This document shows positions 34,745 to 43,793 of a stretch of 64,000 bases of DNA, piece by piece (positions within the stretch are counted from its first letter, which is position 1; the number at the start of each line of letters is the position of its first letter). The notes under the pieces were generated by a model, which saw nothing but the letters and a program-made list of their open reading frames with translations, had not been told where the DNA came from and searched no databases. A program made the translations under genes and the position numbers. Source of the stretch: an uncultured bacterium (GTDB taxonomy: Bacteria > Bacteroidota > Bacteroidia > Bacteroidales > Bacteroidaceae); assembly GCA_905215345.1 (NCBI GenBank), contig CAJMPR010000021.1, forward strand, positions 1 through 64,000. The letters run 5' to 3'.

Positions 34745-37700
34745 TTAGAATGTTAAGTTTACGCCTACTACCCAACTCTTGGCACGAGGATAAGATGAAT
34801 TATCAATACCCGGAGTCAATGCATCGCTTGATGCTGATACTTCAGGATCATAACCTTCATAATTAGTAAAGGTATGAATATTGTTCAAAGTGAAATAGAC
34901 ACGTGCATTACTAATGTGCGCCTGTTTCAACATCTTTTTCGGCAAAGTATAACCCAAAGTAATAGTGTTTAACCGTAAATAGGAACCATCTTCCAGGTAA
35001 TAACCGCTATGGTCACTAATGGCAGTCTTATTATTTCCGGAAATATTCCACATGATATTCTTGCTATATTGTCCTGAATTCAAGGCGGCTAAACGAGCCA
35101 AATCGGAACTCTCTTTACCTGTTTGAGGATCTATCAACGTAAAGCGGTTTGCCATCTTGGCAATAGTGTTCTGATTCGGCAGATACGGGCCGATAAAACG
35201 CTGAGTACTCATATTGAATACATCATTTCCTACAACAAAGTTCATAAAAATAGTCAAGTCAAAACCTTTGTAAGTAAAAGTATTATTCCATCCACCGGTA
35301 AATTTAGGAGCAGCATTACCAATCACCGTACGGTCATTTACACTCCATACCGGATTACCATCATCGTCCGTTTCCCCAGCAGTAGGTTTATATTTAGCAT
35401 CACCAGGTTTTACATTATCACGATTAGAACCCTTAAGATAAGGCACACCCGAATTCAAGCTATAAGATCCATCCGCTTGCTGCGTAAAGTCATCTGTTGT
35501 ATAGATTCCATCGTAAATCAAGCCATAGAACTGCCCTAATGGTTTATCCTTTTGAATCTTAAATCCCATACGTGATTCATAGTCTTGGATGAAGTTATCG
35601 GTTTCACTATCTCCATAAATATCCAATACCTTAGAACGATTGAAAGCCATATTGAAATCCATTGACCATGTAAAGTCTTTCGTACGAATATTAGTAGAGT
35701 TCAATACAATCTCTACACCACGATTACGAATAGAACCTATGTTCTGATACTGATTGGAATATCCTGTAGAAGTAGGAATCTTATTTTTTATTAAAAGATT
35801 GGCCGATTCATTATTGTACCAATCTATACCTAAATTCACACGGCTATTCAAGACAGAAAGGTCTAAACCAACGTTCACTGTTTTAGTTTTTTCCCATTTC
35901 AGCTTACCGTTTCCAAGTGTAGTTTCCGGAACATAAGTAATATAATCGTTGCCACTGATACCATAATGACCTGAACCATAAGTAGTCGCATACATATTAT
36001 TGTCAATCTTATTGTTACCAGCAACACCATAGCCGGCACGCAACTTCAGGTTTTGTACATAACCTTTCATGTTCTCCATGAAAGCTTCTTCCGAAATGCG
36101 CCATGCAGCAGATACAGAAGGGAAACTATCCCATTGATTACCTCTTGCAAACTTAGATGAGCCATCGGCACGCACCGTAGCATTCACCAAATATCTATCC
36201 TTGAGATTATAAGAAAGGCGTCCGAAAAAAGAAACCTGACCAGTCTTGCTTTTATCAGATTTCCAGGTGTTAGGAGTACCCATACTTACATCATTTAACC
36301 CAAAGTTACCATCTGAAAATTTGCGATATTCATTTTCTAATTTCATCGTTTCCCAATAAGCGGTTTCCTGTCCTAAAAGAACGTTGAAATGATGATTTTC
36401 ATTCAAATCGAAAGCATAATTCAAAGTATTAGTAATTTGCCACTGAAACGCCTCATTATTATTACGCTTACCATAACCATAAGGGCTCTGATTAGAAGAA
36501 GCGGTTTTCGTACTACCATCATCCCAATAATCCTCACGAATCTGTTTCCATTGGTAACTACCAGCTGTACGGAAAGTCAAGTTCTTGATAATATCAATTT
36601 CCAACCCTGCATTTACAGTAGCTAAGCGAGTATACTTTTCGTTTGTAATAGCATTATTATTAATAATAGGATTATTGGCGTCATAGTTATCACCACCATA
36701 CATCTCAGAGAAAAGATCAGCCAAATCCGAACCAATCAATTGTTCATTTGTCCAACGTATACCTCCAGTCACCGGCTGCAAAATAGTCTGTTTCAATGCG
36801 CCACCCAATGAGCCACCACCTTCTACTTTTGTCATCTGAAGGCTGGAAGCAAAATCAAAACGCACACCTTTCCATAATTCATGATTAATCTTGGCACGAA
36901 CACTATTCTTCTGATAGCCATGTTTAGCCATAATACCATCTTCTCCAGTATAATTATAACTCAACATGTATTTCGTTTTTTCGCTACCACCTGTAATATT
37001 CACATTATGATTCTGTGTGACTCCCGTATTTCCAAACACTTCGTCTTGCCAATCAATACCCGCACGACTTCCATAGTCATTGGCTATACGATTATAAGCA
37101 CCTGTATAAAAATCAGTAGCATTGACATCACCGCCAAAAATGCCAGCCCAATTATCCTCGTCACCACGAAGTAATTGGAACTCATATTGATACTTCGCAT
37201 AGTCTTCTACACTTAGTAAATCAAGTTTTTTACCCAAGCGAGAAAAGCTGACAAAGCCATTATAAGATACCTCTGTTTTACCTGCCTTGCCAGATTTTGT
37301 AGTAATCAGGATAACGCCATTCGCACCAGCCGAACCATAAATAGCCGTAGCAGAAGCATCCTTCATCACATCAATAGTTTCGATATCATTGATATCCACA
37401 TTCTGAAGACCATTCTCCATTTGGAATCCATCAACAATGTACAAAGGCTCAGTTCCTTGGGTAATAGACGTACCACCACGAACCGTAATCTGAATATCAG
37501 CACCTGGAGCTCCACTCTGCTGGATAACGTTAACACCAGCCGCTTTACCGGAAAGAGCTTGAGCAGCGGTAGTGACAGGTACTTTAGCTAATTCGGCACC
37601 ACCAACAGAGGCTGTAGCAGCCGTCAGGTCTTTACGTTTCACCTTTGCGTAACCAATGGCTACTACTTCTTCCAACATCACACTGGATTCTTTCAGCGTA

Positions 37701-37987
37701 ATATCAAAATGTGTTTTACCAGCTAATGCCACTGTCTGATTGTCATAGCCGATAAACGAAACTACCAACTCCTTGGCAGAAGCGGGTACAGAAAGAGTAA
37801 ATTTACCATCCATGTCAGTAATTGTACCGACAGAGGAATTGCCTTTCACTGTTACAGAAGCGCCAATCACCACGTCAATCGCATCGCGAACTGTACCTGT
37901 AATCGTCTTGTTCTGAGCAAGAATACTTAAAGGACAACCTATTAACAGAAGCATCAATAGGCAGAGATTTTTGTGTAAGATTCTCAT
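34745..37987 (-). CDS. SusC-like TonB-dependent outer-membrane transporter (pair 2)
   Basis: 1080 residues. A signal peptide (LLMLLLIGCPLSILAQ) is followed by a carboxypeptidase-D-like domain (TGTVRDAIDVVIGASVTVKG), TonB box and plug (LEEVVAIGYAKVKRKDLT, then VMKDASATAIYGSAGANG), and a beta-barrel ending in VVGVNLTF. Its role is import of oligosaccharides with the adjacent SusD. The promoter (TACCTTTG at 38071-38078) carries the direct repeats shared with the rhamnose operon. This pair is therefore more likely controlled by rhamnose through the AraC regulator next door than by the HTCS. Confidence 0.95.
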   Translation of the reverse strand: MRILHKNLCLLMLLLIGCPLSILAQNKTITGTVRDAIDVVIGASVTVKGNSSVGTITDMDGKFTLSVPASAKELVVSFIGYDNQTVALAGKTHFDITLKESSVMLEEVVAIGYAKVKRKDLTAATASVGGAELAKVPVTTAAQALSGKAAGVNVIQQSGAPGADIQITVRGGTSITQGTEPLYIVDGFQMENGLQNVDINDIETIDVMKDASATAIYGSAGANGVILITTKSGKAGKTEVSYNGFVSFSRLGKKLDLLSVEDYAKYQYEFQLLRGDEDNWAGIFGGDVNATDFYTGAYNRIANDYGSRAGIDWQDEVFGNTGVTQNHNVNITGGSEKTKYMLSYNYTGEDGIMAKHGYQKNSVRAKINHELWKGVRFDFASSLQMTKVEGGGSLGGALKQTILQPVTGGIRWTNEQLIGSDLADLFSEMYGGDNYDANNPIINNNAITNEKYTRLATVNAGLEIDIIKNLTFRTAGSYQWKQIREDYWDDGSTKTASSNQSPYGYGKRNNNEAFQWQITNTLNYAFDLNENHHFNVLLGQETAYWETMKLENEYRKFSDGNFGLNDVSMGTPNTWKSDKSKTGQVSFFGRLSYNLKDRYLVNATVRADGSSKFARGNQWDSFPSVSAAWRISEEAFMENMKGYVQNLKLRAGYGVAGNNKIDNNMYATTYGSGHYGISGNDYITYVPETTLGNGKLKWEKTKTVNVGLDLSVLNSRVNLGIDWYNNESANLLIKNKIPTSTGYSNQYQNIGSIRNRGVEIVLNSTNIRTKDFTWSMDFNMAFNRSKVLDIYGDSETDNFIQDYESRMGFKIQKDKPLGQFYGLIYDGIYTTDDFTQQADGSYSLNSGVPYLKGSNRDNVKPGDAKYKPTAGETDDDGNPVWSVNDRTVIGNAAPKFTGGWNNTFTYKGFDLTIFMNFVVGNDVFNMSTQRFIGPYLPNQNTIAKMANRFTLIDPQTGKESSDLARLAALNSGQYSKNIMWNISGNNKTAISDHSGYYLEDGSYLRLNTITLGYTLPKKMLKQAHISNARVYFTLNNIHTFTNYEGYDPEVSASSDALTPGIDNSSYPRAKSWVVGVNLTF

Positions 37988-38070
37988 AGATTATTTATTA
38001 TAATTTAATTGATAAATAAATGCAAGTTTAACAAAGAATACATTTATTTATTAAATGTATTTTATATGTA

Positions 38071-38078
38071 CAAAGGTA
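38071..38078 (-). promoter_or_regulatory. Promoter -7 box of the susC2-susD2 operon
   Basis: The minus strand reads TACCTTTG, giving an AU-rich leader of about 75 bases before susC2. It is exactly 29 bases from the candidate RhaR operator. Confidence 0.65.
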
Positions 38079-38107
38079 GGAAAAGATACATACCATGCAC
38101 ATACAAC

Positions 38108-38134
38108 TTTTGACCGTAACACTTAAACTTTTGA
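38108..38134 (-). promoter_or_regulatory. Candidate RhaR operator upstream of susC2
   Basis: On the plus strand TTTTGACCG at 38108 is followed by TTTTGA at 38129, a direct repeat with 21-base spacing; AACTTTTGA is exact in both copies. Direct repeats about two turns apart are typical of AraC-family dimers. The same arrangement and the same 29-base distance to the -7 box occur at 46629 and 53651. Confidence 0.55.
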
Positions 38135-38179
38135 TTTTATTTAGAAGAAAGAAGGTAAAATATATAGTAATTTTACAAG

Positions 38180-38224
38180 AAAAAAGGCAATTAATAATCA
38201 TTTTGATTTTTAACTGCCTCTTTT
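38180..38224 (-). terminator. Terminator after the AraC regulator
   Basis: On the minus strand GAGGCAGTTAA pairs imperfectly with TTAATTGCC around an AT-rich loop, and TTTTTTCTTG follows. It separates the regulator from the susC2 promoter region. Confidence 0.65.
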
Positions 38225-38228
38225 GACT

Positions 38229-39155
38229 TTAGTCTATATCTTCATCCGGTATTTGGGTTTCCCGACCAAACGACCTATATTCCAAAGGAGTAAAGCCAGT
38301 ACGTTTTTTAAACAAGGAAAAGAAATGCTCGGTGGATTTATAATCAAGCATAAAGGAAATTTCCTTCACCGATTGGGAAGTTCCCACTAATAATTGTTTG
38401 GCTTTACGCAGTTTGAGCTCTTGGAAGTATTTAGCAGGGGCATATCCCGTATAGTCCTTAAAAACTTTACGAAACCAGGAATAGCTGATATTCAGCTTCA
38501 TCGCCAATTCCTCCGGATCAATATCCTTAAAGATATTTTCATTCATAATAATCTTAGCCTGTTCTATCTTCTGATCCACATCACCTATCTCAAAAATCTT
38601 ATTCTTCGATATCGATAGAATCATTCCTATCATATGCAATACAATACCGGCAAGATATTGCTGAGAAGATATTTTGTCGGCTTCAGCTATTTCCAAGGCA
38701 CGGGAGAACAGAGCAACAAGTTCTTCGTTAAGTCCGACTTCAAGAACCTGATTTTCTTTTGATATAAACCCACCTTTCAATAAATCATCAATGACCGCTC
38801 CTTCAAAACCTATATAATATTCGTTCCATCCGGTCTGCCGATAGGGGTGATATGTATGCCATTGTCCGGGAAAGAGCACAATCAAACGTCCCTTACAGAC
38901 TTGTTTTTCCGGAGTTGTTTCTGAGGAAAACAGCCCCCGTCCTTTTGTTATATAAACCAACTGATATTCGCGCAGAACACGTCCTTTCTGGGCATTAAAG
39001 AAATAACCGGAAGGATGGTCTTTTAAAGGATAAGGAGAATCCGGTTGAATAGCCTGAAAACCTACTGTATTCACCCACAGACCGTACTTCTGGTCCATAT
39101 CGTTTACGATTAGATACTTAAATTCTACTCCTAAATCATTGTAATCCTTTGTCAT
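38229..39155 (-). CDS. rhaR: AraC-family transcriptional regulator, RhaR-like
   Basis: 308 residues. An N-terminal cupin-like sugar-sensing domain covers about 30-150 (REYQLVYITKGRGLFSS, LFPGQWHTYHPY). Two C-terminal helix-turn-helix motifs lie in about 205-295 (ELAMKLNISYSWFRKVFKDYTGYAPAKYF and VKEISFMLDYKSTEHFFSLFKKRTGFTPLEYR). It sits directly downstream of the rhamnose operon and directly upstream of the susC2 promoter. From memory, B. thetaiotaomicron has an AraC regulator at this place that activates rhamnose use. It is transcribed alone (-7 box 39185-39192) and has none of the direct repeats at its own promoter, so I see no sign of autoregulation by this site. Confidence 0.85.
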   Translation of the reverse strand: MTKDYNDLGVEFKYLIVNDMDQKYGLWVNTVGFQAIQPDSPYPLKDHPSGYFFNAQKGRVLREYQLVYITKGRGLFSSETTPEKQVCKGRLIVLFPGQWHTYHPYRQTGWNEYYIGFEGAVIDDLLKGGFISKENQVLEVGLNEELVALFSRALEIAEADKISSQQYLAGIVLHMIGMILSISKNKIFEIGDVDQKIEQAKIIMNENIFKDIDPEELAMKLNISYSWFRKVFKDYTGYAPAKYFQELKLRKAKQLLVGTSQSVKEISFMLDYKSTEHFFSLFKKRTGFTPLEYRSFGRETQIPDEDID

Positions 39156-39184
39156 AGTGTCTGTCCTTCATGATAGGTTCGAGA

Positions 39185-39192
39185 CAAAAATA
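39185..39192 (-). promoter_or_regulatory. Promoter -7 box of rhaR
   Basis: The minus strand reads TATTTTTG, about 30 bases before the start codon and just after the terminator of the rha operon. Confidence 0.5.
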
Positions 39193-39233
39193 GAAATTAT
39201 TTGTGAAATAGACAGTAAGGTAGAGGGATTTAA

Positions 39234-39279
39234 CGAAAAATCCCGGTTGTTTTGTATGAACATTCAAAACAACCGGGAT
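39234..39279 (-). terminator. Terminator of the rha-GH105 operon
   Basis: A perfect 15-bp inverted repeat (ATCCCGGTTGTTTTG at 39240-39254 and its complement at 39265-39279) with a 10-base loop. On the minus strand it is followed by TTTTTCG. It is the strongest terminator in the window. Confidence 0.9.
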
Positions 39280-39300
39280 GACTATCTGTTATAAAAAGGA

Positions 39301-40626
39301 TTACTTTTTCTTTACAACAATTTTATCATATTGTTGTTCGGCTTTAATCTCCGTATACTTTGGAGCATCCATCATTTCAATCAAAGCACGAAGTACGGGA
39401 CCTTCTCCCATCGGATCATTCTTCTGGGTAGGGCGATTATAATAATAGGCAGGCGAAGGCATAATACCCGTGCCCACGCAAATCGTAGTAACATCACCTT
39501 TATCGGACATTAAGGTAGACATACCTTTCAAACCTTGTTCTGCCGCATATATAAAATCTGGATGCAACCAACCACGTTTCACCCCACGTGCCATACCAAA
39601 TACAAACATAGCTGTACCTGTGATTTCTTCATACGAATCTTCTTTATCAAGAAGCTGGTGCCAAAGTCCATTTTTACCTTGATAACGAGCTACCCCACTA
39701 CATTGACGACGGAAACATTCCAGAACCTCAGGACGCATCGGATGATTCTCCGGCATTACGTCAAGCAAATCTGCCGTAGCCATGAAAACCCAACCATTAG
39801 CACGGCTCCAATGGGCAACACCGTGTTCTTTGTTGTCTGTGTGATAACAATGATAGAAAATCTGTTTCTCGGGACACCACAAATATTTATGATATTTGAC
39901 TACCTGATTGGCAGCATCATTAATATAGCTCATATCACCGGTTATTTTACCCATGCGAGCCAGAAAAGAGATTGCCATAAACGCATCATCGGCCCAAATG
40001 GTATTCTCATGTGGCCAAATACGGGCAATAGTTCCGTCTGCCAGACGAGGTTCACCATAGTTCAGATGCTCGGCTGTCTCATTAATATAATTCAGGAAAG
40101 ACTGATTGGGATGCTTCATCTGCAAATCAATCAGACTGGCTCCCATAGGTCCGTTGTCGTCCAAACGTTTTCCACGGAAAATCATATGCCAGCTCAGTTT
40201 ACGGACACCATACCAGCCTTCATCTTTCATCGCTTTATCAAACTGTTTTTTAAAGAAATCAAGATTACCCTCATTAAAAACGAAATTCATGTTTTTAAGA
40301 ACATAATCATCATACTTCTTCTCTCCTGTTTTATTAGCCAGTTCCATCAAAGCAATATGAGTTACGCCATTCGTATAATGCCAGTCATTATACTTAGAGT
40401 TCACTTTTATATTCATATCCAAAGGCAAATTCTTGACTGTTTTATAAGTCTTACCGGTCTTTGAATCTTTAAAATCATAGGTTGTACTGGCAAGAATACG
40501 ATCTGCAATCTTCACAGCAAGTTCTGAAGCCGAAAGTTTTGCATCGACAGCAGTTTTCATTTCTGTTTGCGAAAAACCAACAGTGGTCGCCAACAGTAAC
40601 ATACAGGTAGTAATAGTTTTCTTCAT
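39301..40626 (-). CDS. GH105 unsaturated rhamnogalacturonyl hydrolase
   Basis: 441 residues with a signal peptide ending near VGFSQ. It is an (alpha/alpha)6 barrel, with WHYTNGVTHIALMEL near 82, RLADGTIARIWPHENTIWADDAF near 195-215, and VAHWSRANGWVFMATADLLD. The catalytic Asp is Asp213 or Asp214 in WADDAF, by analogy with YteR. GH105 adds water to the double bond of unsaturated galacturonate left by PL9/PL11 and exposes the next rhamnose. It is the last gene of the rhamnose operon, 21 bases after fucO, so a periplasmic enzyme is co-expressed with cytoplasmic rhamnose catabolism. Confidence 0.93.
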   Translation of the reverse strand: MKKTITTCMLLLATTVGFSQTEMKTAVDAKLSASELAVKIADRILASTTYDFKDSKTGKTYKTVKNLPLDMNIKVNSKYNDWHYTNGVTHIALMELANKTGEKKYDDYVLKNMNFVFNEGNLDFFKKQFDKAMKDEGWYGVRKLSWHMIFRGKRLDDNGPMGASLIDLQMKHPNQSFLNYINETAEHLNYGEPRLADGTIARIWPHENTIWADDAFMAISFLARMGKITGDMSYINDAANQVVKYHKYLWCPEKQIFYHCYHTDNKEHGVAHWSRANGWVFMATADLLDVMPENHPMRPEVLECFRRQCSGVARYQGKNGLWHQLLDKEDSYEEITGTAMFVFGMARGVKRGWLHPDFIYAAEQGLKGMSTLMSDKGDVTTICVGTGIMPSPAYYYNRPTQKNDPMGEGPVLRALIEMMDAPKYTEIKAEQQYDKIVVKKK

Positions 40627-40647
40627 GATATAACTTTGTGTATTAAA

Positions 40648-41802
40648 CTAAAAAGCATTACGATATAATTTCTCAATATCTTCTATAGAGGCCGGACGAG
40701 GGTTTCCACCCGTACAGACATCATTAAAGGCATCAATAGCTAACTGATGCAAATCTTCCTCTCTTACATTAATCTCATGCAGCTTCTGAGGAATGCCAAT
40801 ACTCAATGACAATCCTCTAACAGCATCCACAGCAGCCTTTACACCTTCCGCTTCACTCATGCCATCCGTATCTACTCCCATCGCTTTTGCAATGTGAATA
40901 TATTTCGGAGCAGCAGGGGATTCAGCATTATATTCCATTACATAAGGCAAAAGTAGTGCATTAGCAACTCCATGCGGAGTATCATAATGAGCCCCCAACG
41001 GATGTGCCATAGAATGTACAATCCCCAGACCTACATTACTAAAACCCATGCCGGCAATATACTGTGCCTGTGACATTGCTTCGCGAGCAACTGCGTCACT
41101 GCCATTATCTACGGCAGCTTTAAGGTTAGCAGCAATCATTTCAATCGCTTTCAATTCGAACATATCGGACATAGCCCACGCTCCCGGAGTTATGTAACTT
41201 TCAATAGCATGCGTCAAAGCATCCATACCCGTTGCAGCAGTCAGACCTTTCGGCATAGAGTACATCAGTTCAGGGTCTACAATCGCTACTGCAGGTATAT
41301 CATTGGGATCTACGCAAACCATCTTCTTTTTGGCATCTTCATCAATGATAACATAATTGATGGTTACTTCGGCAGCAGTACCGGCAGTAGTAGGCAAAGC
41401 AAAAGTAGGAACTGCTTTATGACGGGTATCGGCCACTCCTTCCAATGATTTTACATCAGCAAAATCCGGATTATTCACCACAATGCCAATGCCTTTAGCG
41501 GTATCAATGGAAGAACCGCCTCCCAAGGCAACAATAAAGTCGGCACCCGAGGCTTTAAAAGCAGTAACACCATTCTGTACATTTGCAATAGTGGGATTAG
41601 CCTTTACATCACTGAAAAGTTCGTAAGAGATATTATTCTTTTCAAAGACTTCTATTACTTTATCTGCAACTTTAAAGCGAATCAAATCCTTATCTGTTAC
41701 AAAGAAAGCCTTTTTGAAACCTCTACGCGCAGCCTCTACCGCAATTGTTTCGCGACATCCGGCTCCAAAGTAGGAGGTCTCGTTCAATATCATTCTATAC
41801 AT
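40648..41802 (-). CDS. fucO: Lactaldehyde reductase (iron-dependent alcohol dehydrogenase)
   Basis: 384 residues, matching the 382 of E. coli FucO. It has the NAD-binding GGGSSIDTAKGIG and the metal-ligand region HSMAHPLGAHYDTPHGVANA. It reduces L-lactaldehyde, the aldolase product, to L-1,2-propanediol, regenerating NAD+ under anaerobic conditions. It lies 15 bases after rhaD in the rha operon. The homologue in B. thetaiotaomicron has been called rhaO, which is only a naming difference. Confidence 0.93.
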   Translation of the reverse strand: MYRMILNETSYFGAGCRETIAVEAARRGFKKAFFVTDKDLIRFKVADKVIEVFEKNNISYELFSDVKANPTIANVQNGVTAFKASGADFIVALGGGSSIDTAKGIGIVVNNPDFADVKSLEGVADTRHKAVPTFALPTTAGTAAEVTINYVIIDEDAKKKMVCVDPNDIPAVAIVDPELMYSMPKGLTAATGMDALTHAIESYITPGAWAMSDMFELKAIEMIAANLKAAVDNGSDAVAREAMSQAQYIAGMGFSNVGLGIVHSMAHPLGAHYDTPHGVANALLLPYVMEYNAESPAAPKYIHIAKAMGVDTDGMSEAEGVKAAVDAVRGLSLSIGIPQKLHEINVREEDLHQLAIDAFNDVCTGGNPRPASIEDIEKLYRNAF

Positions 41803-41817
41803 AATTATACTCCGCTT

Positions 41818-42627
41818 TTATTTGGGTAAATTGAAAGCTACGGTCATCTCCTTCATCTGTTCCTGACTCATGCCATCAGGGTCAAATCCCATATTTTTGG
41901 CAGCGATGTAAATCAAAGCAGATTTATTCAGCACATCGACCTGGTCAAAAGCAGACATAATATCTACATCGACCGCAAACACCCCGTGTTTCTCCCACAT
42001 GGCTACATCATAATCACCTAATGCATTAATTGTAGCATCGGCCAAATCTACCGATCCCGGAAGTTCATAAGGAATAATTCCCAAGCCAAGCGGGCAGAAA
42101 GCCTTTGTTTCGGGAATCATGCTCCACAGCAAATTGGTAGCAACATCCTTCTGAAGAAATTTCTTGCTGTGCGTCATAGCAATAAGTTCGATAGGGTGCG
42201 TATGTAGAGACGCTCTATAAGGAGAGCCTTTCTCGAGCAGATAATTATGAACTGCAAGATGAGCAGGTAGTTCGGATGTAGGCATGACTACCTGGTCGGC
42301 AATAATAACATAACTGGCACAATCGTCCAATATACGTATAATCGATCCGTTTTCCATAGGCCAGCGGGCCAGGTCACGCATACGTTTCTGAGTTCCTTTA
42401 CAATAGAAATAGCAGCCCTTCAAAAAAGGAAGAGTTTTACCAATCTGCTTCACTTCACCGATGGCAGGCAGGGCTTTGATTTCATCATCTATATATTCAG
42501 TGATATTCAAGGTAATATTACCACCATTACGTTCTGCCCATCCTTTTTGCCAAAGGTATCCGGCAACTTCGGCAGCCTGATTGACTTCGTGAGCCAATGC
42601 CGGACGATTTTCAAGAATTGATTTCAT
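41818..42627 (-). CDS. rhaD: L-rhamnulose-1-phosphate aldolase (class II)
   Basis: 269 residues, close to the 274 of E. coli RhaD. The N-terminal Gly/Asn-rich AERNGGNITLNI and the zinc-binding SLHTHPIELIAMTH mark the class II aldolase fold. It splits L-rhamnulose-1-phosphate to dihydroxyacetone phosphate and L-lactaldehyde in the cytoplasm. It lies between rhaT and fucO. Some Bacteroides papers use rhaA for this gene, so the symbol must be read with care. Confidence 0.95.
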   Translation of the reverse strand: MKSILENRPALAHEVNQAAEVAGYLWQKGWAERNGGNITLNITEYIDDEIKALPAIGEVKQIGKTLPFLKGCYFYCKGTQKRMRDLARWPMENGSIIRILDDCASYVIIADQVVMPTSELPAHLAVHNYLLEKGSPYRASLHTHPIELIAMTHSKKFLQKDVATNLLWSMIPETKAFCPLGLGIIPYELPGSVDLADATINALGDYDVAMWEKHGVFAVDVDIMSAFDQVDVLNKSALIYIAAKNMGFDPDGMSQEQMKEMTVAFNLPK

Positions 42628-42676
42628 TATTTTATTTACGATTTAACTATTTACGATAAAAGCACTCCCTGATTGT

Positions 42677-43708
42677 TCAGGCTTGTGCCATGGCCACTAC
42701 GATGATAGAGGCTATGAGAATTGCGAGACCTAATATCAACACACCGATAGTGCGTGAACCACAGCCCTTCCATTCTTTCAATAAAATTCCCCAGACATTG
42801 CTAAACGTCACGTTCAGTGACATCAGGATACTCCAAGAAAAAGCAAGGAGAATCGGGCTGTCAGTCAGGAAACTTTTACCCATTTCCAGTCCGAAGAACT
42901 GCGAATACCACAATACCCCGGCAAGTGCACAGAACAATAAATTATTAATGAATACGCCGCTTTTTACCGACAGATATTCTTTACCCGTTTTATTCTTCAC
43001 ATTCTGCTGAATGCAATAAGCGGCATTCGTAAAGAAACCACCCAATGTCACAAGAAAGATAACAGGAAGTCCGGCATACAATGAAGCTACTCCACCAGCC
43101 AATGCCGCTTCTTTTATAGGTGTACCGGCATCCAGTCCGAGAGCAAAACAAGCGCTCATGACACCCGCCAACAAAGCCACCAGTAAACCTTTTGTAAGTG
43201 CAAAGTCTTTTACTGCAGCCTTCTTTTCCTCCTCAGTCATATTTTTAGAACGCAAACTACCGGCATAGCCGATAACCGCAATACCTGCCAAAGTGATACA
43301 AACTCCGATAAGCAACATCAAGCCCTCGCCATGTAACAAATCTTTTCCTGCAAACAACGCCGGAAACAATGTACCGAAACCTGCACATGTACCTAAAGCA
43401 ATACTTTGTCCCAAGGCAACACCTAAATAACGCATACTCAGTCCGAAAGTCAAACCTCCTACTCCCCAAAGAACGCCGTATACAATAGCTGGTAATGCTC
43501 CGCCTGAGTTCCAAAGTTCCATCAGGCTACCACCTGCCGGAATAGCAAGTAAAGCCCCCAATAAAGGAAAAACAAGCCAGGCGAAAAATCCTTGTACCAA
43601 CCAGAAGTTCTCCCAAGACCAACATTTGACCTTGTTAATAGGCACATATGAACTGCTCTGCCCGAAACTACCGATAGCGATGACTAATAACCCAATGAGT
43701 GTATTCAT
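42677..43708 (-). CDS. rhaT: L-rhamnose/proton symporter
   Basis: About 343 residues from the ATG at 43706-43708, very close to E. coli RhaT (344). About ten hydrophobic spans of the DMT type are visible. Characteristic pieces are the N-terminal IGLLVIAIGSFGQSSSYVPINKVKCWSWE, ALGQSIALGTCAGFGTLFPAL, and the C-terminal GVLILGLAILIASIIVVAMAQ. It imports free L-rhamnose across the inner membrane. An in-frame ATG three codons upstream is the alternative start. Confidence 0.94.
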   Translation of the reverse strand: MNTLIGLLVIAIGSFGQSSSYVPINKVKCWSWENFWLVQGFFAWLVFPLLGALLAIPAGGSLMELWNSGGALPAIVYGVLWGVGGLTFGLSMRYLGVALGQSIALGTCAGFGTLFPALFAGKDLLHGEGLMLLIGVCITLAGIAVIGYAGSLRSKNMTEEEKKAAVKDFALTKGLLVALLAGVMSACFALGLDAGTPIKEAALAGGVASLYAGLPVIFLVTLGGFFTNAAYCIQQNVKNKTGKEYLSVKSGVFINNLLFCALAGVLWYSQFFGLEMGKSFLTDSPILLAFSWSILMSLNVTFSNVWGILLKEWKGCGSRTIGVLILGLAILIASIIVVAMAQA

Positions 43709-43793
43709 AATAATCAATGGTTAATATTTAATGAGTTGTGAAAGTAGCGGGGCAAAGATACACTTTCCCCGCTAAACACTAACTCTAATCCAT

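Noticed and set aside
39535..40464. 309-codon plus-strand ORF
   Set aside because: It lies antisense to the GH105 gene, which has full family motifs. Long antisense ORFs are common opposite such genes, and this one is Ile/His/Cys-rich with no recognisable domain.
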